Shown here: positions 7,232 to 16,630 of the stretch, piece after piece
Layout of the letters: the number at the start of each line of letters is the position of its first letter
Numbering within the stretch: position 1 is the stretch's first letter
Source of the DNA: Sphingopyxis sp. TUF1
GTDB lineage: Bacteria > Pseudomonadota > Alphaproteobacteria > Sphingomonadales > Sphingomonadaceae
Length of the DNA stretch: 64,000 nucleotides
Assembly (NCBI RefSeq): GCF_036687315.1
Contig: NZ_CP144683.1
Span: 1,992,001-2,056,000 of the forward strand
Direction of reading: 5' to 3'
Program-made: the position numbers and the translations under genes
Notes under the pieces: generated by a model
The model's database searches: none
Seen by the model: the letters and a program-made list of their open reading frames with translations, nothing else
Told to the model about the DNA's origin: nothing

Positions 7232-8704
7232 GTGAAGACCAGCATCGAGATCGGAACCGACGCGGCGGGGCAGGGCGTGCGTATCGACGTGCAGGAACTG
7301 CTCGCGACGCGCCTGCTGGTGCAGGGCAATTCGGGGTCGGGCAAGTCGCACCTGCTGCGCCGCATCCTCGAGGAAAGCGCCGCGCTGGTGCAGCAGGTCG
7401 TCATCGATCCCGAGGGCGATTTCGTGACGCTGGCCGACGAATACAGCCATGTCGTCATCAACGGCGGCGATTATAATGAGCGCGAGATTGCGGCGATGGG
7501 CGCGCGGATTCGCGAACATCGCGCTTCGATCGTCCTCAGCCTCGAGTCGCTCGACATCGAGGCGCAGATGACCTGCGCCGCCGCGTTCCTCAATGCGCTG
7601 TTCGACGCGCCGCGCGAGCATTGGTTTCCGGCGCTGGTGGTGGTCGACGAGGCGCAGATGTTCGCGCCGTCGGCGTCGGGCGACGTGTCCGACACCGTGC
7701 GCCGCGCGAGCCTGTCGGCGATGACCAATTTGATGTGCCGCGGGCGGAAACGGGGTTTGGCGGGCGCGATCGCGACGCAGCGGCTGGCGAAGCTGGCCAA
7801 GAATGTCGCCGCCGAGGCGAGCAATTTCCTGATGGGGCGCACCTTCCTCGACATCGACATGGCGCGCGCGGCCGACCTGCTCGGCATGGAGCGGCGGCAG
7901 GCGGAGGCGATCCGCGATCTGGAGCGCGGGCATTTCCTGGGGTTGGGCCCCGCGATCTCGCGCCGCCCGCTGTCGATCCGCATCGGCGCGACGCGGACGG
8001 CGACGCGGATGGGGACGCACAGCCTGATGCCGCTGCCCGCCGCGGACGGTGACGATATGCGGTCGATGCTCTTTGCCGAGGAAGAGGTTCCCGCAGCGCC
8101 GCGGGCCGTCGCGGCCGAACCCGAGCCCGTCGCGGCAGGCGAGCTGCTCGAACGGATCGCGGCGAGCGAGCCGCTACACACCGACGCGGCTACGCCGCCG
8201 GTGCTCGACATCGTCGAAGCGGCGGCCGAGGCCGAGGAGACCGATGCGGTTGTGATCGCCACGCTGGAGGCGATGCTGGACGATCCCGATAGCGCCTTTC
8301 AGCCCGAAGCGATGCTGTTTCAGGATTTTTCGGTGCGCTGCCGGATGGCGAAGCTGCGGAAAGTGCCGCTCGACCTCGCCGCCTTTCGCCGCCGCTTTGC
8401 GCTGGCGAAGGGGGGCGTGTTCGACCCCGCCGAGCCGCGCTGGCAGGGCGCGCTTGCGGTTGCCGACCGCCTGCCGCCCGACATGGTCGCGCCCTTTCTG
8501 CAGATCGCGCGCGCGGCGATGGAGGGCACGCCGTGCCCCGACGACGAGGCGCTCGGCCGCGCCTATGGCAGCCGCTCGCCGGGGCGTATCCGCCGCCTGA
8601 TCGACTATATGGAGAAACAGGGCGCGATTGTCGTACGCGCCGATTTCGGCGGGCGGCGGTCGATCGGGATTCCCGAGCTTGGGCTCAGCACCGAGGCGGA
8701 ATAG
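7232..8704 (+). CDS. HerA/DUF87-like ATPase
   Basis: About 490 residues from GTG 7232; a TTG at 7196 is an alternative start. Walker A GNSGSGKS lies at residues 32-39 and Walker B VVVDEAQ at about 140. A later RGRKRGLAGAIATQRLAKL segment resembles the sensor and arginine region of the HerA/FtsK-type hexameric ATPases. An acidic linker follows, and then a C-terminal domain containing GRAYGSRSPGRIRRLIDYM, which may be a helix-turn-helix. HerA relatives move DNA for end processing or defence, normally with a nuclease partner. No NurA, SIR2 or other nuclease gene is adjacent, so the function stays open. Confidence 0.8.
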   Translation: MKTSIEIGTDAAGQGVRIDVQELLATRLLVQGNSGSGKSHLLRRILEESAALVQQVVIDPEGDFVTLADEYSHVVINGGDYNEREIAAMGARIREHRASIVLSLESLDIEAQMTCAAAFLNALFDAPREHWFPALVVVDEAQMFAPSASGDVSDTVRRASLSAMTNLMCRGRKRGLAGAIATQRLAKLAKNVAAEASNFLMGRTFLDIDMARAADLLGMERRQAEAIRDLERGHFLGLGPAISRRPLSIRIGATRTATRMGTHSLMPLPAADGDDMRSMLFAEEEVPAAPRAVAAEPEPVAAGELLERIAASEPLHTDAATPPVLDIVEAAAEAEETDAVVIATLEAMLDDPDSAFQPEAMLFQDFSVRCRMAKLRKVPLDLAAFRRRFALAKGGVFDPAEPRWQGALAVADRLPPDMVAPFLQIARAAMEGTPCPDDEALGRAYGSRSPGRIRRLIDYMEKQGAIVVRADFGGRRSIGIPELGLSTEAE

Positions 8705-8732
8705 CGACGGCGCGAGCAGCGCTCCCCTTGTC

Positions 8733-8811
8733 CGTCATTCCGGCGACGGCCGGAATCTCACCCTCGCGCGATGACGCAGGCGGCGAGATCCCGGCCTTCG
8801 CCGGGATGACG
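8733..8811. repeat. Intergenic palindromic repeat, family B
   Basis: Arms CGTCATTCCGGCGACGGCCG and CCGGCCTTCGCCGGGATGAC flank about 40 bases. It lies between the HerA-like ATPase gene and the convergent PilZ gene, where it could form a hairpin on either transcript. Confidence 0.8.
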
Positions 8812-8838
8812 ATTGTGGGGAGCAGGGAGGGCTGCGCT

Positions 8839-9207
8839 TCAGATCAAACCGCGGCGACCGAAGGTGACGGGGCGCTGGCTTTGGAAAATTCGCGCCGGAT
8901 CGACCATCGCCGCGGTGCGGGCGCGGTCGAGCGCGGTGTAAAGCGGGCCGTGGGTGAGTTCATAGGGAAAGCGCACGCCCATGCGGTCGATTTCGGACCA
9001 CATCACGACGGCATAGACGACCTGCCCGCCGTAATGGATTTCACAGCGCGAGCGCACAGGCATCGATGCGCCGTCGATCCGGGCGCCGCCCTCGGACAGG
9101 TCGGTGATCCGGCCCTCGACAAGGTTCAGCACGCCATTGACGGTGACGTCGATGGCGACGGAAGTGCGCTGATGGCTGCGCAGCGTGGGGGTTGGGGTGC
9201 TGGTCAT
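8839..9207 (-). CDS. PilZ domain protein
   Basis: 122 residues, a single PilZ domain. The c-di-GMP binding signature is present: RSHQR (R10 and R14) and DLSEGG (residues 36-41), with the later GVRF strand. Stand-alone PilZ proteins act as c-di-GMP receptors that control motility, secretion or polysaccharide export through protein contacts. The gene is alone between a convergent ATPase gene and divergent lysK. A membrane GGDEF-EAL-PilZ gene lies about 3.5 kb away. Confidence 0.9.
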   Translation of the reverse strand: MTSTPTPTLRSHQRTSVAIDVTVNGVLNLVEGRITDLSEGGARIDGASMPVRSRCEIHYGGQVVYAVVMWSEIDRMGVRFPYELTHGPLYTALDRARTAAMVDPARIFQSQRPVTFGRRGLI

Positions 9208-9313
9208 GGCGCGATGCTACGCCGATCATGGTAAATTTTCCGGTAACGATGATCGCTGGCGGTGTGGCAATTTTGCCTTTCGATTCCCCCGCGCTTGCCG
9301 CTATGGGCGCGGC

Positions 9314-10915
9314 ATGACCGACCTGCACCTTCATCCATCGCTGCGCGAGCCCGCGCAAACGTCCAAGGCCTGGCCGTTCGAGGAAGCGCGCAAGCTGGTC
9401 AAGCGCTATCCGGAGGGCAAGCCCGGCGGCGAAGCTGTGCTGTTCGAAACGGGCTATGGCCCGTCGGGGCTGCCGCACATCGGCACCTTCAACGAAGTGC
9501 TGCGCACGACGATGGTGCGCCGCGCCTATGAAACGCTGACCGGCGGTGCGGCGACGCGGCTGGTCGCGTTCAGCGACGATATGGACGGGCTGCGCAAGGT
9601 GCCCGACAATGTCCCGAACGGCGATATGCTGCGCGAGCATCTGGGGCGACCGCTGACCGCGATTCCCGATCCCTTCGGCAAATATGAGAGCTTTGCGCAC
9701 CATAATAATGCGATGCTGCGCGAATTCCTCGACCGGTTCGGGTTCGATTATGAGTTCGTCAGCTCGACCGAGCGCTATCGGTCGGGGGCGTTCGACGCGG
9801 CGCTGAAGAATGTGCTGCGCCACAATCAGGACATCCTCGACATCATGCTGCCGACGCTGCGCGCCGAGCGCGCCGCGACCTATTCGCCGATCCTGCCGGT
9901 GAGCCCCAAGTCGGGCATCGTGTTGCAGGTGCCGGTGACGGTGGTCGATGCCGAGGCGGGGCTGGTGTCGTTCGAGGATGACGGCGAGACGATCACGCAC
10001 AGCATCCTGGGCGGCGGGGCGAAGCTGCAGTGGAAGGTCGACTGGGCGATGCGCTGGGTCGCGCTGGGCGTCGATTACGAAATGTACGGCAAGGATCTGA
10101 CCGACAGCGGCGTGCAGTCGGGCAAGATCGCCAAGGCGCTCGGCGGGCGCAAGCCCGAGGGGCTGATCTATGAGATGTTCCTCGACGACAAGGGCGAGAA
10201 GATTTCCAAGTCGAAGGGCAATGGCCTGTCGATGGAGGAATGGCTGACCTATGGCAGCGAGGAAAGCCTGGCCTTTTATGCCTATCGCGAGCCCAAGGCG
10301 GCGAAGCAGCTGCATATCGGCGTCGTGCCGAAGGCGGTTGACGAATATTTGCAGATGCGCGGCGCCTATCCGGCGCAGGAGCCCGACAAGAAGCTGGGCA
10401 ATCCCGTGCATCACGTCCATGCCGCGCGCGGGCAGGATGTGCCCGAGACGGTGTTGCCGGTGACCTATGGCCTGCTGCTCAACCTCGTCGGGGTGATGGG
10501 CGCCGATGCGTCGAAGGAGCAGATCTGGCGGTACCTTGGCCAATATGTCGCGGGCGCCGATGCGGCGACTTATCCCGAGCTCGACCGGCTGATCGACAAT
10601 GCGATGGCGTATAACCGCGATTTCGTCGCGCCGACGCTGAAGCGCCGCAAGCCCGTGGGCGGCGAGGTCGCGGCGCTGCGCGCGCTCGATGCGCGGCTGG
10701 CCGCGATGCCGATGGATGCCTCGGCCGACGACATCCAGAATATCGTCTATGAAATCGGCAAGGACGAGGCGCATGGCTTCGAAAGCCTGCGCGACTGGTT
10801 CAAGGCGCTGTACGAAACCTTGCTGGGATCGAGCGCGGGGCCGCGCATGGGCAGCTTTATCGCGCTGTTCGGGGTGGAGAATACGCGGCGGCTGATCGCG
10901 GAAGCGTTGGCGTGA
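9314..10915 (+). CDS. lysK: Lysine--tRNA ligase, class I
   Basis: 533 residues. This is the archaeal-type class I enzyme, not the bacterial class II LysS. The nucleotide-binding motifs are PHIGT (residues 54-58, equivalent to HIGH) and KISKS at about 297 (equivalent to KMSKS). ATG 9314 was chosen because it immediately precedes the conserved start; a longer open frame reaches 9185 but overlaps the divergent pilZ promoter. It charges tRNA-Lys in the cytoplasm. Class I LysRS is the normal form in many alphaproteobacteria, which helps place the organism. Confidence 0.96.
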   Translation: MTDLHLHPSLREPAQTSKAWPFEEARKLVKRYPEGKPGGEAVLFETGYGPSGLPHIGTFNEVLRTTMVRRAYETLTGGAATRLVAFSDDMDGLRKVPDNVPNGDMLREHLGRPLTAIPDPFGKYESFAHHNNAMLREFLDRFGFDYEFVSSTERYRSGAFDAALKNVLRHNQDILDIMLPTLRAERAATYSPILPVSPKSGIVLQVPVTVVDAEAGLVSFEDDGETITHSILGGGAKLQWKVDWAMRWVALGVDYEMYGKDLTDSGVQSGKIAKALGGRKPEGLIYEMFLDDKGEKISKSKGNGLSMEEWLTYGSEESLAFYAYREPKAAKQLHIGVVPKAVDEYLQMRGAYPAQEPDKKLGNPVHHVHAARGQDVPETVLPVTYGLLLNLVGVMGADASKEQIWRYLGQYVAGADAATYPELDRLIDNAMAYNRDFVAPTLKRRKPVGGEVAALRALDARLAAMPMDASADDIQNIVYEIGKDEAHGFESLRDWFKALYETLLGSSAGPRMGSFIALFGVENTRRLIAEALA

Positions 10916-10949
10916 AAGGCGGCGTTATTGGGAGCGGTTTACGCAGGCT

Positions 10950-10980
10950 CCGGATTGCTTCGCTGCGCTCGCAATGACGA
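10950..10980. repeat. Short repeat fragment, family D
   Basis: The segment GATTGCTTCGC...GCTCGCAATGACG is the reverse complement of the CGTCATTGCGAGCGACGCGA repeat arm at 36061. It lies in the gap between lysK and the asparaginase-domain gene. Confidence 0.6.
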
Positions 10981-11004
10981 TGTGAAGAAACGGAAAGCCG
11001 AGCA

Positions 11005-11487
11005 ATGATCGACATTTTCACCACCGGCGGGACGATCGACAAAGTCTATTTCGACGCGCTGAGCGAGTTTCAGATCGGCCCGGCGGCGATCCCCGACATG
11101 CTGCGCGAAAATAATGTCCATGTGCCGCACCGCGTGACGCAGCTGATGCGCAAGGACAGCCTCGAGCTGACCGACGCCGACCGCGAGGCGATCCGCGCTG
11201 CAGTGGCGGCGAGCGATGCGACGCGCATTCTCGTGACGCACGGCACCGACACAATGGTCGTCACCGGGCGCGTGCTCGCGGGCATCGAAGGCAAGACGAT
11301 CGTGTTGACGGGGGCAATGCAGCCGGCGTCGGTGCGCGCGAGCGATGCCGAATTCAACGTCGGCTTTGCGCTGGCGGCGGTGCAGACATTGCCGCCCGGC
11401 GTCTATGTCGCGATGAACGGGATGATTTTCGATCCCGCGCGGACGGTGAAGGATCGGGCCGGGGCGCGGTTCGTGCAGGAAGGCTGA
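11005..11487 (+). CDS. Asparaginase domain protein (N-terminal domain only)
   Basis: 160 residues against about 330 for a full L-asparaginase. Both threonine motifs of the N-terminal domain are present (TTGGTID at 6-12, HGTDTM at 79-84), but the C-terminal domain that completes the active site in the usual dimer is missing. The stop is clean, and the next gene starts its stop codon one base later on the other strand. Short forms of this kind occur widely in proteobacteria, so this is probably a real family rather than a truncated gene. Activity on asparagine is uncertain. Confidence 0.85.
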   Translation: MIDIFTTGGTIDKVYFDALSEFQIGPAAIPDMLRENNVHVPHRVTQLMRKDSLELTDADREAIRAAVAASDATRILVTHGTDTMVVTGRVLAGIEGKTIVLTGAMQPASVRASDAEFNVGFALAAVQTLPPGVYVAMNGMIFDPARTVKDRAGARFVQEG

Positions 11488-12519
11488 TCAGCCCGCGGCC
11501 GTTACCTGTCGCAGCACCGCGGCGTAGCTGGGCGCGATCGTCATCGCGTCATGCTTGCCCGCGCGGCCGAGCGCGGCGTGAACCTGGGGCAGGCGATAGC
11601 AGGGCACGCCCATGAACAAATGATGTTCGGCGTGATAATTCACCCAATAGGGCGCAACCGTCGCGCGCGCGAGCCAGCCCGCGCGGGTGGTGCGCGCGTG
11701 GCTGAAAGGATCGTCGCTGCCGGTGGCGGTGCAGGCATGTTCGGCGATATTGCGGATGCGCAGATACAGCTGGAAGGTGGTGGCGAGCGCGACAAGCCAG
11801 AGCAGATAAGGCGTCCAACCATAGAGTGCGAGCGAAAGGGCGAGCAGCACCGCCTGAACGATCAGGAACCGCCCGACCGCGCGTGTGACCGCCATCGCGC
11901 CCGCGACGTCGATCGTCGGTGACGTCATGCCATCGTCGGACTGCTTGTTGAACGGCGTTCCCGCCCTGGTGCTCGCGCCTGCCTTTTGCGCCGCGTCGCC
12001 GCGGAGCATGGCCTTGAGGCCGACGAGCGCGAAGCCGAATTGCGCCATGCGCTGCTTGAAGAACGTCTGGCCGGTGAGGTCGCGCACGACCTTGCGCCAC
12101 AGGCTGGCGCGCGTGGTGGGAAAGGGTTTTGACAGCGACAGGTCGGGATCTTCGGGTTGCTGCGTGAACTTGTGATGCTGCAGGTGATAGGTGCGATAGG
12201 CGATGAGGTCCGATCCGACCGCGGCGCCCGTCAGCCACTGGCCGAGGAAGTTGTTGATCTTGCGGTTGGGATGCAGCGCGCCGTGCGCCGCGTCGTGCAT
12301 CAGGATGGCGAGGCCGAGCTGACGCCCGCCGACAAAGATGACTGCGGCCACCCAGGCGAGCGGGTTCTGCGACCAGGCGGCGAGGCCGACGAGCGCGATG
12401 CTGACGATCCAGGCATGCGCGACGATCCAGATGCCGCGCCACGCCGACGCGCGCGTAATTGCCGACCATTCGGTGCGGTCGAAAAAGCGGTCGGGCGGGA
12501 ACAGGCGGACGGCGGGCAT
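11488..12519 (-). CDS. Fatty acid desaturase family protein
   Basis: 343 residues from ATG 12519. The three histidine boxes of membrane di-iron desaturases are present: HDAAH (75-79), HLQHH (112-116) and HAEHH (296-300), with hydrophobic pairs at about 30-70 and 215-250. It inserts a double bond or hydroxyl into an acyl chain or a related lipid such as a carotenoid or sphingolipid base. The middle contains a polar stretch (residues 174-205, rich in Ala, Gly, Ser and Asp) that looks like an insertion. Its stop codon abuts that of the asparaginase-domain gene. Confidence 0.9.
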   Translation of the reverse strand: MPAVRLFPPDRFFDRTEWSAITRASAWRGIWIVAHAWIVSIALVGLAAWSQNPLAWVAAVIFVGGRQLGLAILMHDAAHGALHPNRKINNFLGQWLTGAAVGSDLIAYRTYHLQHHKFTQQPEDPDLSLSKPFPTTRASLWRKVVRDLTGQTFFKQRMAQFGFALVGLKAMLRGDAAQKAGASTRAGTPFNKQSDDGMTSPTIDVAGAMAVTRAVGRFLIVQAVLLALSLALYGWTPYLLWLVALATTFQLYLRIRNIAEHACTATGSDDPFSHARTTRAGWLARATVAPYWVNYHAEHHLFMGVPCYRLPQVHAALGRAGKHDAMTIAPSYAAVLRQVTAAG

Positions 12520-12665
12520 AAGATAAGCATAACAAGTTGCGAAGCGAAACCCAACCCCTTCCGTTTTGGCACAGAATGCGGTGAACGGTTGGCCTTCGGT
12601 AAGGTTTTGGAAACCCCTTCCTCCCACTGAACTGCGCAACCAAATAAGCGGAGAAGATCAAGGCA

Positions 12666-15302
12666 TTGGGGGTTCGGCGCAGCATCGTTCGGCCAACGGA
12701 GAGCCCGCCGACAACGCGCGAATCGCCGTTCGATTCGCCCGAGTTCGTCGCGCAGCTGCTGCGCGTCGCGAAATTGTGGCATTATGTGCTGATCGGTCGG
12801 CTGCTGGCATTCGCGACCTTTGCCTTCTTGCCCGGAATCGCTGGGTTCCTCGACCAGCCGTCGCAGTGGCTGGCGATGGCGGCGGGGCTGCTATGCGATG
12901 CGGTGCTGGCGGTGACGGGGCAGGCGATGCGGCGGCCCGCACCCGGGCTGGCGGCGCGTGCCCGGCAGATCGCGCCGCTGTGCGCGGTGCTTGCGGCGCT
13001 CGGCACGCTGCTTAACGCCGCCGCGATGTTCGCGGCGCTCGCGGTGCCCGACGACGGCCCGTATCTCGGTGCCTTTACCGCAATCCAGATCGGGTCGCTC
13101 CTCGTCGCCGCATCGGCTGCGGCGATCGTCCGGCCGATGTTTTTCATCTTCGTGGGCGCGGTGGCGCTCGGCGGTGCGATCGGCGTCGCATCATGGTCCT
13201 TTGGCCTGGCGGGCGCGGTGTTCCTCGCGCTGCTGATCGTGATGATGCGCGAGGATGTCCGCCACCAGCGCCGCGTGACGGCGGCGGCGCGGCGCGCGGT
13301 GGGCGACCAGCAGCGCGCGCTGAACCTGATGCGCGATTTCGAGCGGGCGGGGCGCGGCTGGTTCTGGGAAACCGACCGCGACGGCCGGCTTGTCTATATT
13401 TCGCCGACCATCGCGGCGCGGCTGGGCCGCCCGCTCGACGAGCTGCTGGGCAGGCCCTTTACCGACATCATCCGCAAACGCATCGGCAATGACGAGAGCG
13501 AGGAACGGACGCTGGGGTTCAGCCTGTCGTCGCGCACGCCGTTCAAGGAGCTGACGGTGCAGGCGGCGGTGCCTGGCGAAGAGCGCTGGTGGTCGATTTC
13601 GGGCCACCCGATCGGCAACGCGCTCGGCCATTTCCAGGGGTTCCGCGGCAGCGGCACCGACCTCACCGATCAGAAACGATCGGAGCGCGAGATCAACCAG
13701 CTCGCGCGCTACGACACGCTCACCGGTCTTGCTAACCGGCGGCACATCACCGACCTGCTCGAACGCGCGCTTCGCACGCATGTCGGCCAGCCGCAGCCGT
13801 GCGCGTTGCTGCTGATGGATCTCGACCGGTTCAAGGCGGTGAACGACACACTGGGGCACCCCGTCGGCGATCAGCTGCTCCGCCAGGTCGCGGGGCGGCT
13901 GACGCAGATCGTCGGCGATAAGGGACAGGTCGGGCGCCTCGGCGGTGACGAATTTCAGATCGTGCTGCCGCAATTGAACCAGCCCGAAAAAATCGCCGGT
14001 ATCGCGAATGCGATCATCCTCAGCCTCTCCCAACCCTTTGCGATCGAGGGCGAGCAGGTGCGGATCGGATCGTCGATCGGCATCGCGGTGTCGGACGGCG
14101 AAGGCGTCGGCGCCTCGGCGCTGGTGCGCAACGCCGATCTTGCGCTTTATGCCGCCAAGGACGCCGGGCGCGGCGTTTATCGTTTCTATGCCGATGCGAT
14201 GCACAGCCAGGCGAGCGAGCGCAAGGCGATCGAGGATGCGCTGCGCGACGCGCTGGCGAAGGATGAATTGCAGCTTCTCTATCAGCCGATCGTCGATGTC
14301 GCGAGCGAGCGGATTTCGGGGTTCGAGGCGCTCATTCGCTGGCATCATACGACCGCGGGGACGATCAGCCCGTCGAAATTCATCCCCATTGCCGAGGAAT
14401 CGAACCTGATCGTCCCGATCGGCGAATGGATCATCCGTACCGCCTGCGCGACAATCGCGGCGCTCGGGCCGGGCTACCGCGTCGCGGTCAATGTTTCGCC
14501 GCGCCAGTTCGCGAACGAAAAGCTGCCCGCGACGATCCTGAGCGCGGTGTCGGGTGCGGGCATCCGCCCCGAACAGCTGGAACTGGAAATCACCGAGGGG
14601 GTTTTCCTCGACGAAAGCGCGGAAAATCTGGCGATGTTCCAGAAGCTGAAACGCACCGGCGTGCGGCTGGCGCTCGACGATTTCGGCACGGGATATTCGG
14701 CGCTCGGCTATTTGAAGAAGGCGCCGTTCGACAAGATCAAGATCGACCAGAGTTTCGTGCTCGGCGCCGCCGACAAAAGCAGCATGAATGCCGCGATTAT
14801 TTCGTCGATCGTCGGGCTGGCGAGTGCGCTCGATATGGAAACGACCGCCGAGGGGGTCGAGACGCACGATGACCTGGCGCTGATCCGCGACCTCGGATGC
14901 AGCCATGTCCAGGGCTTTATATATGGCGAGCCGATGGAGCTTGCCGAGGTGCTGGCGCTGCTGCGCGTCGGCGGCGGGCGCGTCGAAGCCAAGGGGTACA
15001 AGAGCGCGCGCGCGCCGCGGTTCGCGATTTTTCGTACCATCCATATCGAAAGCGGGGACGATCGGTACGAAGCGATCGTCCGTAACATTGCGCCGTCCGG
15101 GGCGATGATCGAAGGCTTGTGGAACGTGCCGCCGGGAACGCGGATGTCACTGACATTCGGACCCGACCTGCGGATCGACGCCGAAGCGCGCTGGTCGGCG
15201 GATAATCGCACCGGGGTCCAGTTCGCCGCCGCGATCGATATCGACACGCTGATCGGGACAAGGGCGCCGACGCCGCGCGGACGCGCGCGAAGGGCGGCCT
15301 AA
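12666..15302 (+). CDS. Membrane PAS-GGDEF-EAL-PilZ c-di-GMP protein
   Basis: 878 residues. Domains in order: a membrane region of several helices (about 38-200), a PAS domain (about 240-340), a GGDEF domain with intact GGDEF at 426-430, an EAL domain with intact EAL at 554-556 and the other catalytic motifs (NVSPRQF, ITEG, DDFGTGYS, KIDQSF, AEGVET), and a C-terminal PilZ-like domain (about 780-860). The inhibitory RxxD I-site before GGDEF is absent (GDKG instead). The PilZ part is degenerate (RAPR and NIAPSG). The protein could both make and degrade c-di-GMP. The start is TTG at 12666, because an in-frame stop lies just upstream and no ATG or GTG fits. Confidence 0.9.
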   Translation: MGVRRSIVRPTESPPTTRESPFDSPEFVAQLLRVAKLWHYVLIGRLLAFATFAFLPGIAGFLDQPSQWLAMAAGLLCDAVLAVTGQAMRRPAPGLAARARQIAPLCAVLAALGTLLNAAAMFAALAVPDDGPYLGAFTAIQIGSLLVAASAAAIVRPMFFIFVGAVALGGAIGVASWSFGLAGAVFLALLIVMMREDVRHQRRVTAAARRAVGDQQRALNLMRDFERAGRGWFWETDRDGRLVYISPTIAARLGRPLDELLGRPFTDIIRKRIGNDESEERTLGFSLSSRTPFKELTVQAAVPGEERWWSISGHPIGNALGHFQGFRGSGTDLTDQKRSEREINQLARYDTLTGLANRRHITDLLERALRTHVGQPQPCALLLMDLDRFKAVNDTLGHPVGDQLLRQVAGRLTQIVGDKGQVGRLGGDEFQIVLPQLNQPEKIAGIANAIILSLSQPFAIEGEQVRIGSSIGIAVSDGEGVGASALVRNADLALYAAKDAGRGVYRFYADAMHSQASERKAIEDALRDALAKDELQLLYQPIVDVASERISGFEALIRWHHTTAGTISPSKFIPIAEESNLIVPIGEWIIRTACATIAALGPGYRVAVNVSPRQFANEKLPATILSAVSGAGIRPEQLELEITEGVFLDESAENLAMFQKLKRTGVRLALDDFGTGYSALGYLKKAPFDKIKIDQSFVLGAADKSSMNAAIISSIVGLASALDMETTAEGVETHDDLALIRDLGCSHVQGFIYGEPMELAEVLALLRVGGGRVEAKGYKSARAPRFAIFRTIHIESGDDRYEAIVRNIAPSGAMIEGLWNVPPGTRMSLTFGPDLRIDAEARWSADNRTGVQFAAAIDIDTLIGTRAPTPRGRARRAA

Positions 15303-15496
15303 CCCTTGCGGAACAGCGCCTCGGCCGCGGCCTTCTGGCTCGTGGCGGCGGCCCGGTGCGCGCGGATGCGCTCGATTTCGGCTTCGAGCGCCGCGACACG
15401 CGCGTCGAGTTCATCGACTGATAGCGGGTCGAGCGGCTCACGGATAAGCGCGCTCAGCACATCGTCGCGGCGGCGCGGCAGCTCGTCATCGTCCAT
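15299..15496 (-). CDS. DUF1192 family small protein
   Basis: 65 residues from ATG 15496, which has AGGAG at ideal spacing; ATG 15502 is also possible. The sequence has the DUF1192 pattern: an acidic start, PLSVDELDARVAALEAEIER and an Ala-rich end, probably a short coiled coil. Its stop overlaps the stop of the convergent GGDEF-EAL gene by two bases. It is divergent from the quinone oxidoreductase gene. No function is established for the family. Confidence 0.85.
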   Translation of the reverse strand: MDDDELPRRRDDVLSALIREPLDPLSVDELDARVAALEAEIERIRAHRAAATSQKAAAEALFRKG

Positions 15497-15602
15497 GGCC
15501 ATGCTCCTGAAATGACGCGCGACTGTTGACCCGTGTCGCGGCACTGTCAATAAGGCGCGGCGGGGAGTAAAGCCGGACCCGGACCAGTGGGGGAATATCA
15601 GC

Positions 15603-16601
15603 GTGACCAGCGTGCCAGCAGAAATGACCGCCGTCGCCATCAGCGCGCCGGGGGGACCGGAGATGTTGCAGCCCGTGACGCGGCCGGTGCCGCAGCCCGG
15701 CGCCGACGAGGTGCTGATCCGCGTCGCCGCGGCGGGGGTAAACCGCCCCGACGTGCTCCAGCGCATGGGCTTTTACCCGCCGCCGCCCGGCGCGTCGGAC
15801 CTGCCGGGGCTCGAGGTCGCGGGAACGGTCGTCGCGGTCGGACCGGGGGGCGATCGCGAGATGCTGGGGCAGGCGGTGTGCGCGCTCGTTGCGGGGGGCG
15901 GCTATGCCGAATATTGCACCGCGCCGACGGGGAGCTGTCTGCCGGTGCCGCGCGGCTTTTCGATGGCCGAGGCCGCGGCGCTGCCCGAAACCGTCTTTAC
16001 CGTGTGGCACAATCTGTTCGAGCGCGCCTATGTGGCGGAGGGCGAGACCGTGCTGGTCCACGGCGGCACCAGCGGCATCGGTACGACCGCGATCGGCCTG
16101 TGCAAGCTGTTCGACATCAAGGTGATCGTGACGTGCGGCATTGCGGCGAAATGCGACGCGGCGCGCGCGCTGGGCGCCGATCTGGCCGTGGATTATTCGA
16201 GCGAGGATTATGTCGCGGCGGTGAAGGATTTTACCGGCGGCGCGGGCGTGAACGTCGTGCTCGACATGGTCGGCGGCGATTATCTGCCGCGCAACCTGGA
16301 ATGCCTGGCCGATGATGGCCGGCACGTGACCATCGCCTTCCAGCGCGGCGCGAAGGTCGAGATCGACATTTCGCAGGTGATGCGCCGCCGCCTGACGCTG
16401 ACCGGATCGACGCTCCGCGCGCGCAGTGCCGAATTCAAGGCGCTGCTCGCCGACGAGATTCACCGCACGCTGTGGCCGCGGCTGGCGGAGGGCGGGTGGA
16501 AGCCGGCGATGGATCAGACCTTTGCGCTGACCGACGCCGCCGCGGCCCACGCGCGGATGCAGGCGGGCGCGCATGTCGGCAAGATTGTGCTGACAATCTG
16601 A
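15603..16601 (+). CDS. NAD(P)H quinone oxidoreductase (PIG3/QOR type)
   Basis: 332 residues from GTG 15603; ATG 15624 is an alternative. Medium-chain reductase without structural zinc: GroES-like N-terminal part with AAGVNRPDVLQRMGFYPPPPG, then a Rossmann fold with HGGTSGIG at about residue 155. The GFYPPPPG segment is characteristic of the PIG3-like quinone oxidoreductases, which reduce quinones with NADPH in the cytoplasm. The gene is single and divergent from the DUF1192 gene. Confidence 0.92.
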   Translation: MTSVPAEMTAVAISAPGGPEMLQPVTRPVPQPGADEVLIRVAAAGVNRPDVLQRMGFYPPPPGASDLPGLEVAGTVVAVGPGGDREMLGQAVCALVAGGGYAEYCTAPTGSCLPVPRGFSMAEAAALPETVFTVWHNLFERAYVAEGETVLVHGGTSGIGTTAIGLCKLFDIKVIVTCGIAAKCDAARALGADLAVDYSSEDYVAAVKDFTGGAGVNVVLDMVGGDYLPRNLECLADDGRHVTIAFQRGAKVEIDISQVMRRRLTLTGSTLRARSAEFKALLADEIHRTLWPRLAEGGWKPAMDQTFALTDAAAAHARMQAGAHVGKIVLTI

Positions 16602-16630
16602 CGGGCGCGCACAGCCGTCTTCCGGTGTTA

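Noticed and set aside
9041..10774. A reverse-strand frame of 577 codons opposite lysK
   Set aside because: Antisense shadow of a clearly coding gene.
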